Origin: Notospermus geniculatus
Taxonomy: Eukaryota > Nemertea > Pilidiophora > Heteronemertea > Lineidae
DNA: 64,000 bases
Direction: 5' to 3'
NCBI GenBank assembly: GCA_002633025.1
Contig: NMRB01000356.1
Location: 243,916 to 307,915 of the forward strand
In this document: positions 45,167 to 55,329 of the stretch, piece after piece
How positions within the stretch are numbered: position 1 is the stretch's first letter
Layout of the letters: each line of letters starts with the position of its first letter
Notes under the pieces: generated by a model
The model's input: only the letters and a program-made list of their open reading frames with translations
What the model was told of the DNA's origin: nothing
Databases searched by the model: none
Program-made: the position numbers and the translations under genes

Positions 45167-46233
45167 TCAAGGACTGTTGCCGGCATCAGTGGCAGTTGCA
45201 GCGAGGATTACTTTGTTTGTGGTTACTGATAAATTCAGTGGTGGCAATTCCAAGATATTTTCTTCAATATCATCTTGATGCTGTGGCAGTGTTGTTGTTT
45301 GCAATACTGCAAGAGACTCAAGGATATTGTGAGGGCAGGTGTATGTTGTTGTGGTAGATGTGTTGTTGTTTGTTGTTCGTATGTGCAAACGTGCCCAGTA
45401 ACGCGTGGAAATGGATGAGGATTTTTGTTTGAGGTTACATGATTTGCAACGGTAGAATTTTTCGGAAGCTGATGGATAATGCGTGATGAGTGCCTTGCAC
45501 GCATTGCAGACACTTTTTGTGTGCACATCTGCACCAAGGATTTCACCAATGACTCATGCTCACTGAGTGATGTATAATTCACATCGGGAATCGGGGGAAT
45601 AGGCGTAAAAATGGTCTTCTGATTGGTGTTGATTGATATTCCATTGAAAGATTTAACTGTGGCATTTTGGACCGAGTATGACTGATTCATTGCCAGCTTG
45701 TTGTTGTTGCCTTCCCATGTAGTGAGGGTTGTTGTGCCAGTGTTGTCCGCTACGACATGTTGCTGCATTTGTAGCGTTGTGCCACTGCCTAACGTGATCG
45801 TTTGAATGTCATGTATGTCCATGACCTGAACATCGACACTGACTTTGGCCAAATTTTGCAAATGTTGCAGGTCAGATATTGTTTTCAGTGGGCAATCAGT
45901 GTCTACTGTTGGTGGCGCGGACTGAAATGGTACAGTTGTGTCAGTCAGTTCCACATCTCTGTTTATCAGAATACTTGGCTGGTTACTGTAGGTCGAGTGG
46001 GACACCTTGAATTTTTTTATTTTCACGGGGCTCTTGTCGTCCTGATGCTTTTTGAACAGTGGACGCTTTTCTGGCGAAAAGCAAACTACACGCTTGTATC
46101 CACTGGATGTTGTCTGCATTGTGGTTTCAAAGTACTGGCATTTTTTGTTGTTTTTCCCTTCCATAACTTCTGAAACATTGTGAATGTAGCCATTCAACTC
46201 TGATGTAGTCGACGGTGTGGATGTGGATGCCAT
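45167..46233 (-). pseudogene. RPA-like single-strand DNA-binding protein of the Helentron (frameshifted)
   Basis: Likely start MASTSTPSTTSELNG at 46233. The N-terminal part includes GYIHNVSEVMEGKNNKKC and SPEKRP. An OB-fold follows with VVADNTGTTTLTTWEGNNNK and SYSVQNATVKSFNG, the usual RPA strand pattern (D-x-T-G...W...Y...V..F). A zinc ribbon at the C-terminus reads CNACKALITHYP...YRCKSCNLKQ (C-x2-C...C-x2-C), followed by STRYWARLHI as in the RPA70 C-terminal domain. The ribbon lies in another frame from the OB-fold, so there is a frameshift near 45555. RPA-like proteins carried by Helitrons are thought to coat single-stranded intermediates. The gene starts ~240 bp after the RepHel stop. 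Confidence 0.8.
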
Positions 46234-46475
46234 TTTACTGAAAAGAAATATGAAGAAATTAAGGGAATTGTGCAACGAATGGTGCATTGGAAGTTCATGA
46301 CCAGCCATGACGAGTGATCACACTGTACGTGGCAAACGTTTTTCGGTAGTGTTGAAACATGTTGTTGCACTGTATCCAACAAGTGTGTTGTTGGTTGTCA
46401 GTGTATGAACATGTTTTGACACTGTAGGCGACAAAGTGTTGTGATCAGGAGGGATGGACAGAATGTCAATAGGTT

Positions 46476-48242
46476 CTAGGATGTAGCAGTAGCACAGTGT
46501 GAGAAGCGAATAGAAATGGCATTATGATCAGAATACAGGTTTTTAAAGGATTCTGGTATATATTTGAATTGAACGTTTTCTGATAAGAGGATGTGATCAA
46601 GTTGACTAGTAGTATGAGTGTATCCATGATATGCTATGTAGAAGGCATGATCTTGACAGAAGCGTTGAAGAGATTGTTCGCCAGTGGTATTCATAGTATC
46701 AATGTTGAAATCACCCATCAACAATTCGCTACTTTTCAAGGTGCATGCAATGTGCTTCAGGCCATTGTTTACATGCTTTGGATGAATGTACACAAATGTG
46801 ACTACTGTTGTGTTGATGCGACACTGAATGAACTGTGTGCGATGTTGAACAGAATTCGATGATTGTAGTATATCACATGTACATTTGGCAGGGACTCGTT
46901 GGAAAAGAATCATGCCAAGGGTATTACTTCCAAAGTCTAAACGAAAGACTGGAGTAAAATTGTCTATGTGTACATGCACTGAATCGATGTCAGTGTTAAG
47001 CTTACTTTCTGCCAGGCAGATGAAGTCAGCATGTTTTAGGTTACAATCAGCATTCAGGTCTTTTTGATGATCTGCATGGAGGAAGCCATTGATATTGAGA
47101 TATACCAGCTTGATTTCATCCTGTTCATGAGTGTTATTTATGAAGACGTTATGGTACAGGTAGAGTTTACACATTGAATGTGTTCTATTTATTTGCATAT
47201 CTTGGAGTTCTTGTTGAATGTCGGCATTGGTGGCAAGCATTTGATGTTTGTTGAATGATTTTAGGAATAATCTGTCGCCTCTTTTCACACGAGTCACTGC
47301 AACATAAAAGCAGCCTGGAGGTGCTTTGCGTTGATTGTTTTGAGGGTTTTGAAAATTGATTATGACTTGATCTAATGTTAATCCTTGCGCCTTGTGGCTT
47401 GTGATTGCATAGGCTAATATCAATGGAAATTGTTTGCGTTGGATTTTGACACAATGTGTTTGCTTTGTGTGGTTGAATTTGAAAGTTGCTCTCATTCGGG
47501 ATATTGGAACACAGCCTGCTTTGTAACTACCTTTGTGCTGTACTTTTGCAAGTGAAATGGATTTCTTGCCAATATTGTCAGGAAACTTGACCCAGACAAT
47601 ATTGTTTACATCATCAATGTGAACAACATATCCTCGAATACCATTGGTGAGGCCATCAGTTTTGTTCAGATTGACTGTTAGCATGACGGGGCAGTTGATC
47701 TTCAGCTCCAATTTAGAGGGTAGATGGCAAGTTTTTGTGTATGGTAAATCAATCAAGGTAAAGGGATCAAATTTATCCACATTTACTGCTTTATCATTGG
47801 CTAAAAACACAGTTGCGTCAGTAGGAATAATGCGTAATTTGGCCGTATTGATTTCCTCTCGTATTGAGTTGTTGATGACAATTATTGCCAGGCGACCCTC
47901 TTTGAAAGCATCATTATTATCCTCATCTGGACATGGAACAATCCGACCTCGAAGGAATGATTCATCATCGTCAGTTAAATGGTTTGGGCCTAAACCGAGT
48001 CGATCACACAAAAGTGAGAAAGATGGATCACCTATTGAACGCATTTTCTGCTGCAAGTTGTAGATGTTGAAATAAACTTTCCATTTGTTTTGTGCAGTAA
48101 ATGTTATTCCACTATTTCTACGGAAAGGCTTGAAGATCAGGCGATCTCCTACTGGAGGCAATTGGAAAAAATCACCTGTGCAAAGAACAGGTAAGCCACC
48201 AAATGGGTTTTCCTGACGAGCAAACAGATCTTCACACTTGAA
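46476..48242 (-). CDS. Helentron RepHel, helicase C-terminal half plus EEP endonuclease
   Basis: The open frame from ~48240 to the stop at 46476 begins in the helicase (CTGDFFQLPPVGDR, motif III). It continues with DLPYTKTCHLPSKLELKINC, ITSHKAQGLTLDQVI (motif V) and FYVAVTRVKRGDRLFL (motif VI). An endonuclease/exonuclease/phosphatase domain follows with LVYLNINGF, ICLAESKLN, LLMGDFNID, LDHILL and YSDHNAISI. The Asn, Glu, Asp-Asn and Asp-His residues used by this fold are all present. This fusion is the mark of Helentrons. The product stops normally, so this half looks intact. The upstream helicase half is one base out of frame. Confidence 0.88.
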   Translation of the reverse strand, partial: FKCEDLFARQENPFGGLPVLCTGDFFQLPPVGDRLIFKPFRRNSGITFTAQNKWKVYFNIYNLQQKMRSIGDPSFSLLCDRLGLGPNHLTDDDESFLRGRIVPCPDEDNNDAFKEGRLAIIVINNSIREEINTAKLRIIPTDATVFLANDKAVNVDKFDPFTLIDLPYTKTCHLPSKLELKINCPVMLTVNLNKTDGLTNGIRGYVVHIDDVNNIVWVKFPDNIGKKSISLAKVQHKGSYKAGCVPISRMRATFKFNHTKQTHCVKIQRKQFPLILAYAITSHKAQGLTLDQVIINFQNPQNNQRKAPPGCFYVAVTRVKRGDRLFLKSFNKHQMLATNADIQQELQDMQINRTHSMCKLYLYHNVFINNTHEQDEIKLVYLNINGFLHADHQKDLNADCNLKHADFICLAESKLNTDIDSVHVHIDNFTPVFRLDFGSNTLGMILFQRVPAKCTCDILQSSNSVQHRTQFIQCRINTTVVTFVYIHPKHVNNGLKHIACTLKSSELLMGDFNIDTMNTTGEQSLQRFCQDHAFYIAYHGYTHTTSQLDHILLSENVQFKYIPESFKNLYSDHNAISIRFSHCATATS

Positions 48243-49131
48243 TAGTGTGCAATTTGCGTGCTCCTACCATCGAAATTTCATCAATGCTAAGTAATCGTAT
48301 CTGACTGTACTTGCAACTTAGAGAGCTGTTAGTAGAAAAGGTATCAACGATTTCTTGCTCATCATTGATAAACATGCCCAAGGCACTTTCAATGGTTTGA
48401 CCTCCAATCAGTTGTGCAGCTGTAGCCGTAGGGGACATAATGAGGACAGTGTCCTTATTTAAATCATCACCTGGTTTCATTAGTACAAATTTTGCTGCTT
48501 CAATTATAACATTCATAAGGTATGTTTTACCTGTTCCTGCGCGGCCACCAAAATATAAGTAAAAAGGTCTATGTTGTGTATCATTGGAGCACAATCGTTC
48601 AAGAATGTCGTCAAAAATTTTCCTCTGATCAGCATTCAGATTGCGTACTTTGGCACAGAGTGCTTCCTTGGTTTTGACATTAATGTGAGATGGTGCGATG
48701 TTATTGTATGCCTTTTCAATGAAATCAGTGACATCTTTATCAGAAGTTGTTTCTAGAGGTTTTTGGCTACCATCTGGAATGTTGTCCTTATTGTCTATGT
48801 CATCATCGTCATCATCTGTGTTGTTGTCAGCAAGACTGGCGTAATTTTCCATAGCTTCTGAGATTTTGATTAGCAATTCCCGATTAGGTTCGTACTTGTT
48901 GCGCCTTTTCTCAATTGCTTCATAGTTTTTGCTGAATAATATTTGTAATGAATCACTGGGATGGTCATGAATTTCAGCATTTTCATCACGGAATGGTAGA
49001 AATAACATCAGCAAAGCGCGGAATATTTCTTCATCATTTTTTCTGTCTAGATGATACCTCAGAATCGCTGGTTTACATCTGCGCTTTATTGAACCCTTGT
49101 TTTCCTTGAGGGCAATTGAACAGCCAGTTTC
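48232..49131 (-). pseudogene. Helentron RepHel, helicase N-terminal half
   Basis: From the edge of the MITE at 49131 the frame reads ETGCSIALKENKGSIKRRCK, ...NLNADQRKIFDDILERL, the Walker A box GGRAGTGKTYLM and the Walker B box LLSIDEISMVGARKL. These are PIF1/RecD-family motifs I and II. A one-base frameshift near 48241 (…HTIQV stop) separates it from motif III. Restoring the phase leads directly into CEDLFARQENPFGG. An acidic run NNTDDDDDDIDNKD lies in the linker. The upstream half of the protein is cut off by the 912-bp insertion. Confidence 0.85.
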
Positions 49132-50043
49132 CCCAGCCAGCCTGCAACACCGGCCCGACATTGGCTGTACCCCGGCAAACACTGGCCAACATTGGCAGTT
49201 TTTGCCAACCTTGGGACAATGTTGGTCCAACATTGGCAAGAGTCCATCTGTACCTCGGCGATCACTGGCCAACATTGGCAGCTTTTGCCAACCTTGGCGT
49301 AGCATTGGCCCAACATCGGCAAGAGTTACTGTTTAGGCGAACTGTCAAACGCTGGTACAGCGTCGGCCCCGCGTCGGTGGGCCCCAGGTGACATATATAT
49401 CATCAGAATGAAAAAATATATGAAATTGACAAAGGATGTAACTTTTTCTTTGCATAAGAATGTTGCTTGCTTTTATAATATTCAGATTAATGGAAGGTAA
49501 TTTCTATATCAATTATCAGTTTGGTGATGAGAAGCAAGTTTGAGCCGATGCCTTGACACCAATTTACTGACGACTTCAAAAACATTGTCCTTCGAATTTT
49601 TTCAAGAAGTGGACATCTTCAAACCCTTATAACGTGATCGCGTAATAGACGAACGTTATACCAAAGGGGCACTCTGGGCAGATGCTCGGAGTGTATTTTT
49701 AAAATCTCTGCTCAGGAGGTGTGTGTCTTACATGTGGCATCCCACTCCTTGGGTGCCTACCCCTCAATGACACCGGTAGGCTTTAAATTCCGCAACCTAA
49801 ACCAAATGTCAGGCCAATGCAGGCAAAAGATTGCAGGGGTGACGTTGGGACTAGCCGATATTTGCCAACGTTGGGCCAATGTCAAGCCGGTGTGCAAAAT
49901 GATGTCGGGCCAACACTGGCAAACATTGGGGTGACATTTGCCGACGTTGGGCCACTGTCGGCTTGCTATGTTGGCCCAACGTTGTAAGCCAACTTTCGCC
50001 GTCATTGGCCCAACACTGGCCCAAGGTTTTTGTGCTGGCTGGG
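49132..50043. mobile_element. 912-bp MITE inserted in the Helentron, ends CCCAGCCAGC
   Basis: The ends are CCCAGCCAGC and GCTGGCTGGG. Both end regions (49140-49380 and 49800-50035) are packed with near-palindromes of the type gccaacattggc/gcccaacgttggc, about twenty in all, in both orientations. The centre (49390-49790) is ordinary A/T-rich sequence. The flanks ttTC|CCC and GGG|TCta suggest a 2-bp TC duplication. Removing the element plus one TC rejoins the Rep and helicase frames in phase, which supports these boundaries. Confidence 0.85.
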
Positions 50044-52634
50044 TCTATACCATGGTCGTCATCATCATCCCCTGTCAGCAATGTTTCAACTGAATGTTTT
50101 TCAGTAGAAGGATGTATATTATAATCACTTGCAAATTCTGCAAGGGATATGGACTCAAGACTGTCTGGTCTAGCAACATAATAATCAATAATGCTATTGA
50201 AGAAGGGATTGCCATCCTCTTGTAAATCACTAATGTTGGGCCGGAGTAATCCATCTCTTTTATTTGGTTTGTTGACATTGATGAATTTTTGCGTGCGAGT
50301 GCTATAGCACATCACTAAACCGAGCATTCTATATATTGCTTCAGGCCGAGAGACTTCTCTTGTAGTATCTAATGCACGACTGAATTTTTTTAACTTTTGA
50401 TCAGGCGGTAAGCCGTATTTTTGGCTTTCAATGTCAATTTGCTTTAGTAGTCTACTTAATCCACTTTCACCTTTGGTGAGGTAACCTAGGATGTAGGCTA
50501 CACAGGCATATTCATCCAAAACGAATGAGAGATCCATATTTGCCTGGTGAATGTTGAGAATGTTGTGGTTGAAGTTATTTGTGAACACATCACAACAGTT
50601 GCGTCTCAAAAATACCTCGGCACGTGAACCTTTAGAAGGGATAGAGGATCTAACAGCATTGATGTACTGTTCTTCTGTGAGGCCAACATGCATTAAAAAA
50701 TCATCAAATGACAATGACATGAACTTTTTATGTTGTGAATTGTTGTTTTGAGACTGAGAGTGGGTTTGTCTTATCAAGAATTTCAGAACAGTTTGAAAAT
50801 CATGTTTCCATTTTTTGATATCAGCTGCGGAGTCTGATTGGTCTGGTGCTTCAAGGATCGTTGTGTTTCGCATGGGTAACCTGGGGAATTTGAATCGGCA
50901 TGACTGGATGACCAATTTTGGTGAATTAGCTGTTTTGTGCAGGACACTGTTACCTTCGTTTGGATGTATTGTGATTGTTTTGCATTTTTTGCGACACGAA
51001 AATGTATGACGATGGGTTTGATAAAATGAGACTTGATCGTGTAATGACTCGTTCGGTTTTGGGACCTGACCACTTATAATGCTGTCAGTGAAACTGCAAC
51101 ACTCATCTTTGGATTTTTTCGTGCCATTGTATGACGGGGGCCTTTGGTTGCTTTCATCAACCAACCACAACAATGAGTGCACATGCGGTGCACCTCTTTG
51201 TTGGAATTCAATTCTGTAAAAGTAATCAGATACTTTGTATTTTCCAAAAATCCCTGGCACTTTGAATTGATTGTACAAGTAACGTATACGATTGTTGAAA
51301 TGTGTAACTGTCTCAACCATATTTCTTGATATCAACCGTTGCACATCCGATCTGGATAATGTTGAAGAATCAAAATTCTCTAATACTTGGTTCTGTTCTT
51401 TTTGCAGTAACATGCGTATCAGATCATTCCAATGTGCTTCTGCAGCACTGAGTGTCAAAAAAAGATTTGGTGGGCCAATTTGTCTAATCATTGCGATAAC
51501 TTTTTGTTTGGCTGCCTGGAAATACGGGCTGGTTCCACGTATTGTTTTGAAAACCTTATAACCAAGATCTGTTCGTTCTATGTCAGCCTTATCGGCATTT
51601 TGTAAGAAATTGACACCGTACTTTTTTCGATTGATTTTCGACTTCCTGAAATATGTTGCAATTGAACGTTTCATTTCAACTGTTTCTTTAACTATATACA
51701 AGAAGAACAGATAGGTGCTGTCATTTCTGAACCTTGCATCAATTCCCAACATTCGTTGCTTGATGTAATTGGCAAAGGAAACTTGTTGCGGTTGATAAGT
51801 CGATAAGTATCCCCCTGTGCCTGTGGGAAATAAATGAGGAAATGCCTTTTCTTCCAAGCATTTAGCACTTTCCCAATATACGAACTGTCCTTGGTTACTA
51901 GGGGCTACAGTTACTTTTTCTTGATTGGAAGAATCTAAGTTGGGTTTTTTGCTGAATTCTTCTTGTTCAATGACTGCATTTGCCAAGAAGTCTGTCACTG
52001 TTTCAAAGCCATTTGATTTTGTGAAACTATCTAAAACTGTGTCTTCAGACAGTTCAGTCAGGTAGTGTGGGAGATCATAATTGAAGTCATCTTCTTCGAG
52101 GTTTATAGAAGTACTTTGAGTAGGTCTATGCACATTTTCATTATTGTCATGACGATCTCGATTATCCTTTTCAAAGCACTCTTCTGTAACAGATGTTGCA
52201 TCAAGGTGTTCATTACAAGAGGGATCGTCGTTTGACAAATTTGTCACTTCGGAAGAACGTGATTCATCGGAATGTTGTTCCGTTCTCCACTGAGTCTGTT
52301 GTGTGATATCATTGATGGTGCTGTTGACAAATGCATCAATCTTCTGTTCATCTAATGTGACATCTTTAAACAGAGGGTTGTTGGCTTTGAAGTACTGGAA
52401 ATATTTGACAATTTTTGATTTAGAAACGACTTCTTCAATGTAAGCACCCTTGTATTCCGGTTTTCTTTTGAGAGCAACTGGAATAAGTTCTTGATTGACA
52501 GGTAATATGGATGTAATACTTTCTTTCATATTTGCCTCAACACATATCAGCGGACCATGCACTTTCAGTTCTTTGCCTCGTGGAACATGGGCAACACGAA
52601 TGAAGGNCCGAGGAATCCCGACACAGTCAGTCAC
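50044..52634 (-). pseudogene. Helentron RepHel, HUH replication-initiator (Rep) part
   Basis: The frame is open from the N-containing codon at ~52607 to the MITE at 50044. It starts FIRVAHVPRGKELKVHGPL and continues PVALKRKPEYKGAYI and FKANNPLFKDV, typical of the segment before the Helitron-like N domain. The Helitron-like domain follows, with IRQIGPPNLFLTLSAAEAHW, then YRIEFQQRGAPHVHSLLWLV with the HUH motif (H-V-H). The tyrosine motif AYILGYLTKGESG carries two Tyr, the likely catalytic pair. YYVARPDSLESISLAEFASD follows. The protein nicks and rejoins DNA for rolling-circle transposition. Apart from the flanking insertions, this ~860-residue part has no internal stop. Confidence 0.88.
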
Positions 52635-52780
52635 TGTGTCGGGATACAGTCAGTCACTGTGTCGGGATAACTGCGATAGGTGACGCTGTGAGGAGTTTCT
52701 ACTACAATGCCCATCCTGTTTAAACTAGGCCCCCAATCACACAGTACTTCGAAACGACTTCATTGCTGGCCTTGGCCAGC
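52608..52780. other. Short insertion or misassembly between zinc segment and Rep
   Basis: About 170 bp interrupt the normal sequence between 'CEAHLLTRA' and 'FIRVAHVPRG', which lie close together in related proteins. It contains a 23-bp direct duplication (acagtcagtcactgtgtcgg...) and begins beside an N at 52607, so part may be an assembly error. No GT/AG pair fits an intron well. Confidence 0.5.
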
Positions 52781-53414
52781 TCTTGTTAATAAATGGGCCT
52801 CACATTTGTTCAGGGTCATTTCATCTGTTTGCAATTCTACTGGTAACTTGGGAACTTGGAAGTTGTACTTGTTTTCGTTACAACTGGGGATACTGCCCTT
52901 TTTGATGGTTCGTCTGCAAGCTTTACAAATGTAATAAGATCCATCAAAAGACTTCGTTATTGGCTGCCCGTTGTTTGGGTCGTCGTTCAATAACAGATGT
53001 TGTAATTCCGTTTTGGTGAATTTTTGTTTCTTGTTGACATCTAGAGACACTTTTGATACAGACGCACGCTGATGATACCTCAGGTCAGACACACAAATGT
53101 ATGCACGATGGGTTTGCTCATGAATGTGTTTTTTAATTTTCTTGCAGTATGGATTTTCCTGAGCACAGGTCTTGCCTTCGACAAAAGTAACATCATTGTG
53201 TTCATCTGTGGGTTGATCATGTGTACCTGGTACTTTGGTGCTTTCTGCTGGACATGGTGTTTCTACCTCTGGAATATGTCTAGTTGGACTTGGTGACTGC
53301 ACACGCTTGTTTTTGCAGTAATACAATCTGGATTCCTTTTGGTCTTTGGCACAAGGTTCGGCGACTTGAAGATGTCTCAAAGCGTATTGAACACGTCGAG
53401 AGGTAGTTAGTTAG
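52760..53414 (-). pseudogene. Helentron zinc-binding segment upstream of Rep
   Basis: The reading frame begins after the SINE insertion with SRRVQYALRHLQVAEPCAKD. It includes CAQENPYCKKIKKHIHEQTH, a Cys/His pattern, then FTKTELQHLLLNDD. The segment SYYICKACRRTIKKGSIPSC ... LPVELQTDEMTLNKCEAHLL follows. This last part (CxxC, then 'LP.EL..L...E..L') is the conserved stretch found just before the Helitron-like domain in many animal RepHel proteins. It is cut at both ends by insertions. Confidence 0.75.
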
Positions 53415-53422
53415 GCTGAATG

Positions 53423-53612
53423 GGTGAATGTCGTCCAGTCCTGATCCTACGCACTAATTCCTAGCCCAAGCCCCTAACCCGAACCCGAACCCTGACCTTC
53501 AACCCTTGTCACTGACCCATACCCTAATCCTAAACCGAGTCCTGACCCTAACCGTCAACGTTAACCATCCTAACTCCGTAACCTGGGTACACTAGTTTGG
53601 ACGACATTAACA
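53423..53612. mobile_element. Small element with telomere-like core
   Basis: Inverted ends AATGTCGTCCA (near 53423) and TGGACGACATT (ends near 53610) enclose degenerate ctaaccc/cctgaccct units at 53460-53570. The flanks are both (ttag)n-like, so it sits inside the tail of the adjacent SINE. Confidence 0.65.
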
Positions 53613-53887
53613 CTTTGTGCGTTAGTTAGTTAGTCATTACCGGCGTCGTAGCCCTGTTGGGTTTTTGCCGGAGGTATGGAGTCCACAACAGGCTACAGTC
53701 CACCTGTGTGGGGTCTTTTACTTGCCCTGGCATAGACACTCAGGAACAAGGGACCACGGCTTTCAGTCCCATCCGACGGACCCTCTAATATTTCACAATT
53801 TTTATGTGCCTTCGCCCGGAGTCGAACTCGCGCCGAAACATTACACGGTTGGTAGTCAAGCGCGCTAACCACTCGACCACCGGGCTC
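53613..53887 (-). mobile_element. tRNA-derived SINE
   Basis: The minus-strand head begins gagcccggtggtcgagtgg and carries an RNA polymerase III A box (TGGTCGAGTGGTTAG) and a B box (GAGTTCGACTCC, 53818-53829). A ~170-bp body follows ('ccacacaggtggactgtagc', 'catacctccggcaaaaaccc') and then a (taac)n tail near 53620. It interrupts the Helentron coding region between the second OTU and the zinc segment. It is not an independent tRNA gene because no anticodon arm and acceptor pairing can be drawn. Confidence 0.75.
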
Positions 53888-54545
53888 AGACAATTACGAT
53901 TGTACGATTGTAACGCGCATTTTTTCTAGGACTATGCGATTTATGCTGCTTGATGTATTCAAGAGACGATGTGGGCAAAACAACATCAACAACTGTGTAT
54001 TGGGTACCTCCATCATGTTTCATATAAATTGCAGCAGCAGAACTGTTCTTTGATGCAGTTGGCATGTTTATCGGATTGTAAACAGTCCATTGCCATTTCC
54101 TTGTACCAGTTTTGTGGTACACGTAAATGGGTGTCATTACCAAAGACGCTGCAGCAAATATATCCAACTCACGGACATGATATTCTGATTGTCTCAACTG
54201 CTTGATATGTGAAGCGAAAGTTTCATTCTCCCACAATAAATGCTGAAAGTGACCAAAGAACTGCGCTTCATAGGCTACAATACGTTCTTGAATATGCGAA
54301 GAGTGGCTCACAGCTCCTGTAATTGCATATGTCAATGCAGTGAAAAACGATGATTTATCAATGGTGAGTTGATGACTCATAATTGAACCTTTGATGTCAG
54401 TTAAACAATCATGAGGCTGAGCATAATGTACTTCAGTTGCAAATGGTAAACCCAATAGGCGACAGCGTTGCATTTGCCAATTTCGATTCACTGGTGTATA
54501 TTTGTGACTGGATAGATCCTTGTGAGCAATAGCAAGTGAAGCACA
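53886..54545 (-). pseudogene. Second, degenerate OTU-like domain of the Helentron protein
   Basis: The downstream half of a frame that also carries the repeats. It reads IKGSIMSHQLTIDKSSFFTA, then ALTYAITGAVSHSSHIQERI, RELDIFAAASLVMTPIYVYH and MKHDGGTQYTVVDVVL. It aligns with the upstream OTU: DKSSFF against DGNCFF, IYVYHKTGTRKWQWTVYNP against IYIYSPLRNVHNEWKWLR, and GGTQYTVVDVV against GGVHFDVVADV. The catalytic Cys is Ser and the His is Gln, so it should be inactive as a protease. It ends at the SINE insertion. Confidence 0.8.
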
Positions 54546-55255
54546 TAAACCTGTATCAGATTGTAATGGAACGTGAGATGACTTCGTGGCATACACCTCA
54601 GAAAGCAGCGACCGACCAAGAGCTGTCTTTGTACGTGTGTGAGAATGGGATGGTGCACCCGAAGATTTTGCAGCAGATACACCTGAACGTAATGACTGAC
54701 CAAGAACTGTCTTTGCACCTGTCTCCGAGTGTAAGGGGGTACGAGAAGATTTGTCAGGAGATACACTTGAATGTAATGAGAGTGTTTCTGTACCTGTATC
54801 ACAGTGTAAGGGAGTATGAGATGAATTCAGAGTACATACACCTGAACGTAATGACTGGCCAAGAAGTGTCTTTGCACCTGTATCCGAGTTTAAGGGGGTA
54901 CGAGAAGATTTGTCAGGAGATACACTTGAATGTAATGAGTGCGCAACAACTGTTTCTGTACCTGTATCACAGTGTAAGGGAGTATCAGATGAATTCAGAG
55001 TACATACACCTGGACGTAATGACTGGCCAAGAACTGTCTTTGCACCTGTATCCGAGTCTAAGGGGGTACCAGAGGATTTGACAGCTGATGCAACTGGATG
55101 TAATGACTGAGCAACAACTGTGTCGGTACCTGTATCACAGTGTAAGGGCACACAAGAAGATTTGACAGTAGATACACCTGATTGTAATGACTGATGTACA
55201 ATTGTCTTTGTACATGTATCGGGGTGTAAGGGGGTATCAGAAAGATTTCACAGTA
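54545..55255 (-). repeat. Array of 84-bp (28-residue) coding repeats
   Basis: Eight to nine units of the form SSxTPLxxDTGxxTVxxQSLxxxVxxxK are read on the minus strand. Alternating units carry DTGAKTVLGQSL and DTGTETVVAHSL, so there is a 56-residue higher-order period. One unit is short by three residues. An extra base near 55237 shifts the frame in the first unit. The array links the two OTU domains and is Ser/Thr-rich, probably disordered. Confidence 0.9.
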
Positions 55256-55329
55256 GATACACTTCGTTCTAAGGAGAGACCTACATGTGTTCTTCTTCTT
55301 TTGCTATTTACATTATTGACATGGATTTG

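Noticed and set aside
53460-53570. True telomere or chromosome end
   Set aside because: The units are few and degenerate and lie between inverted ends inside a transposon. They form an interstitial repeat, not a telomere.
53800-53887. tRNA gene
   Set aside because: A and B boxes are present, but no acceptor stem or anticodon arm pairs. The sequence continues into a SINE body and a (taac)n tail.
54488-55110. Other-frame open frames over the 84-bp repeats (both strands)
   Set aside because: A repeat whose unit is a multiple of three keeps several frames open. Only the frame that continues into the OTU-like domain is meaningful.
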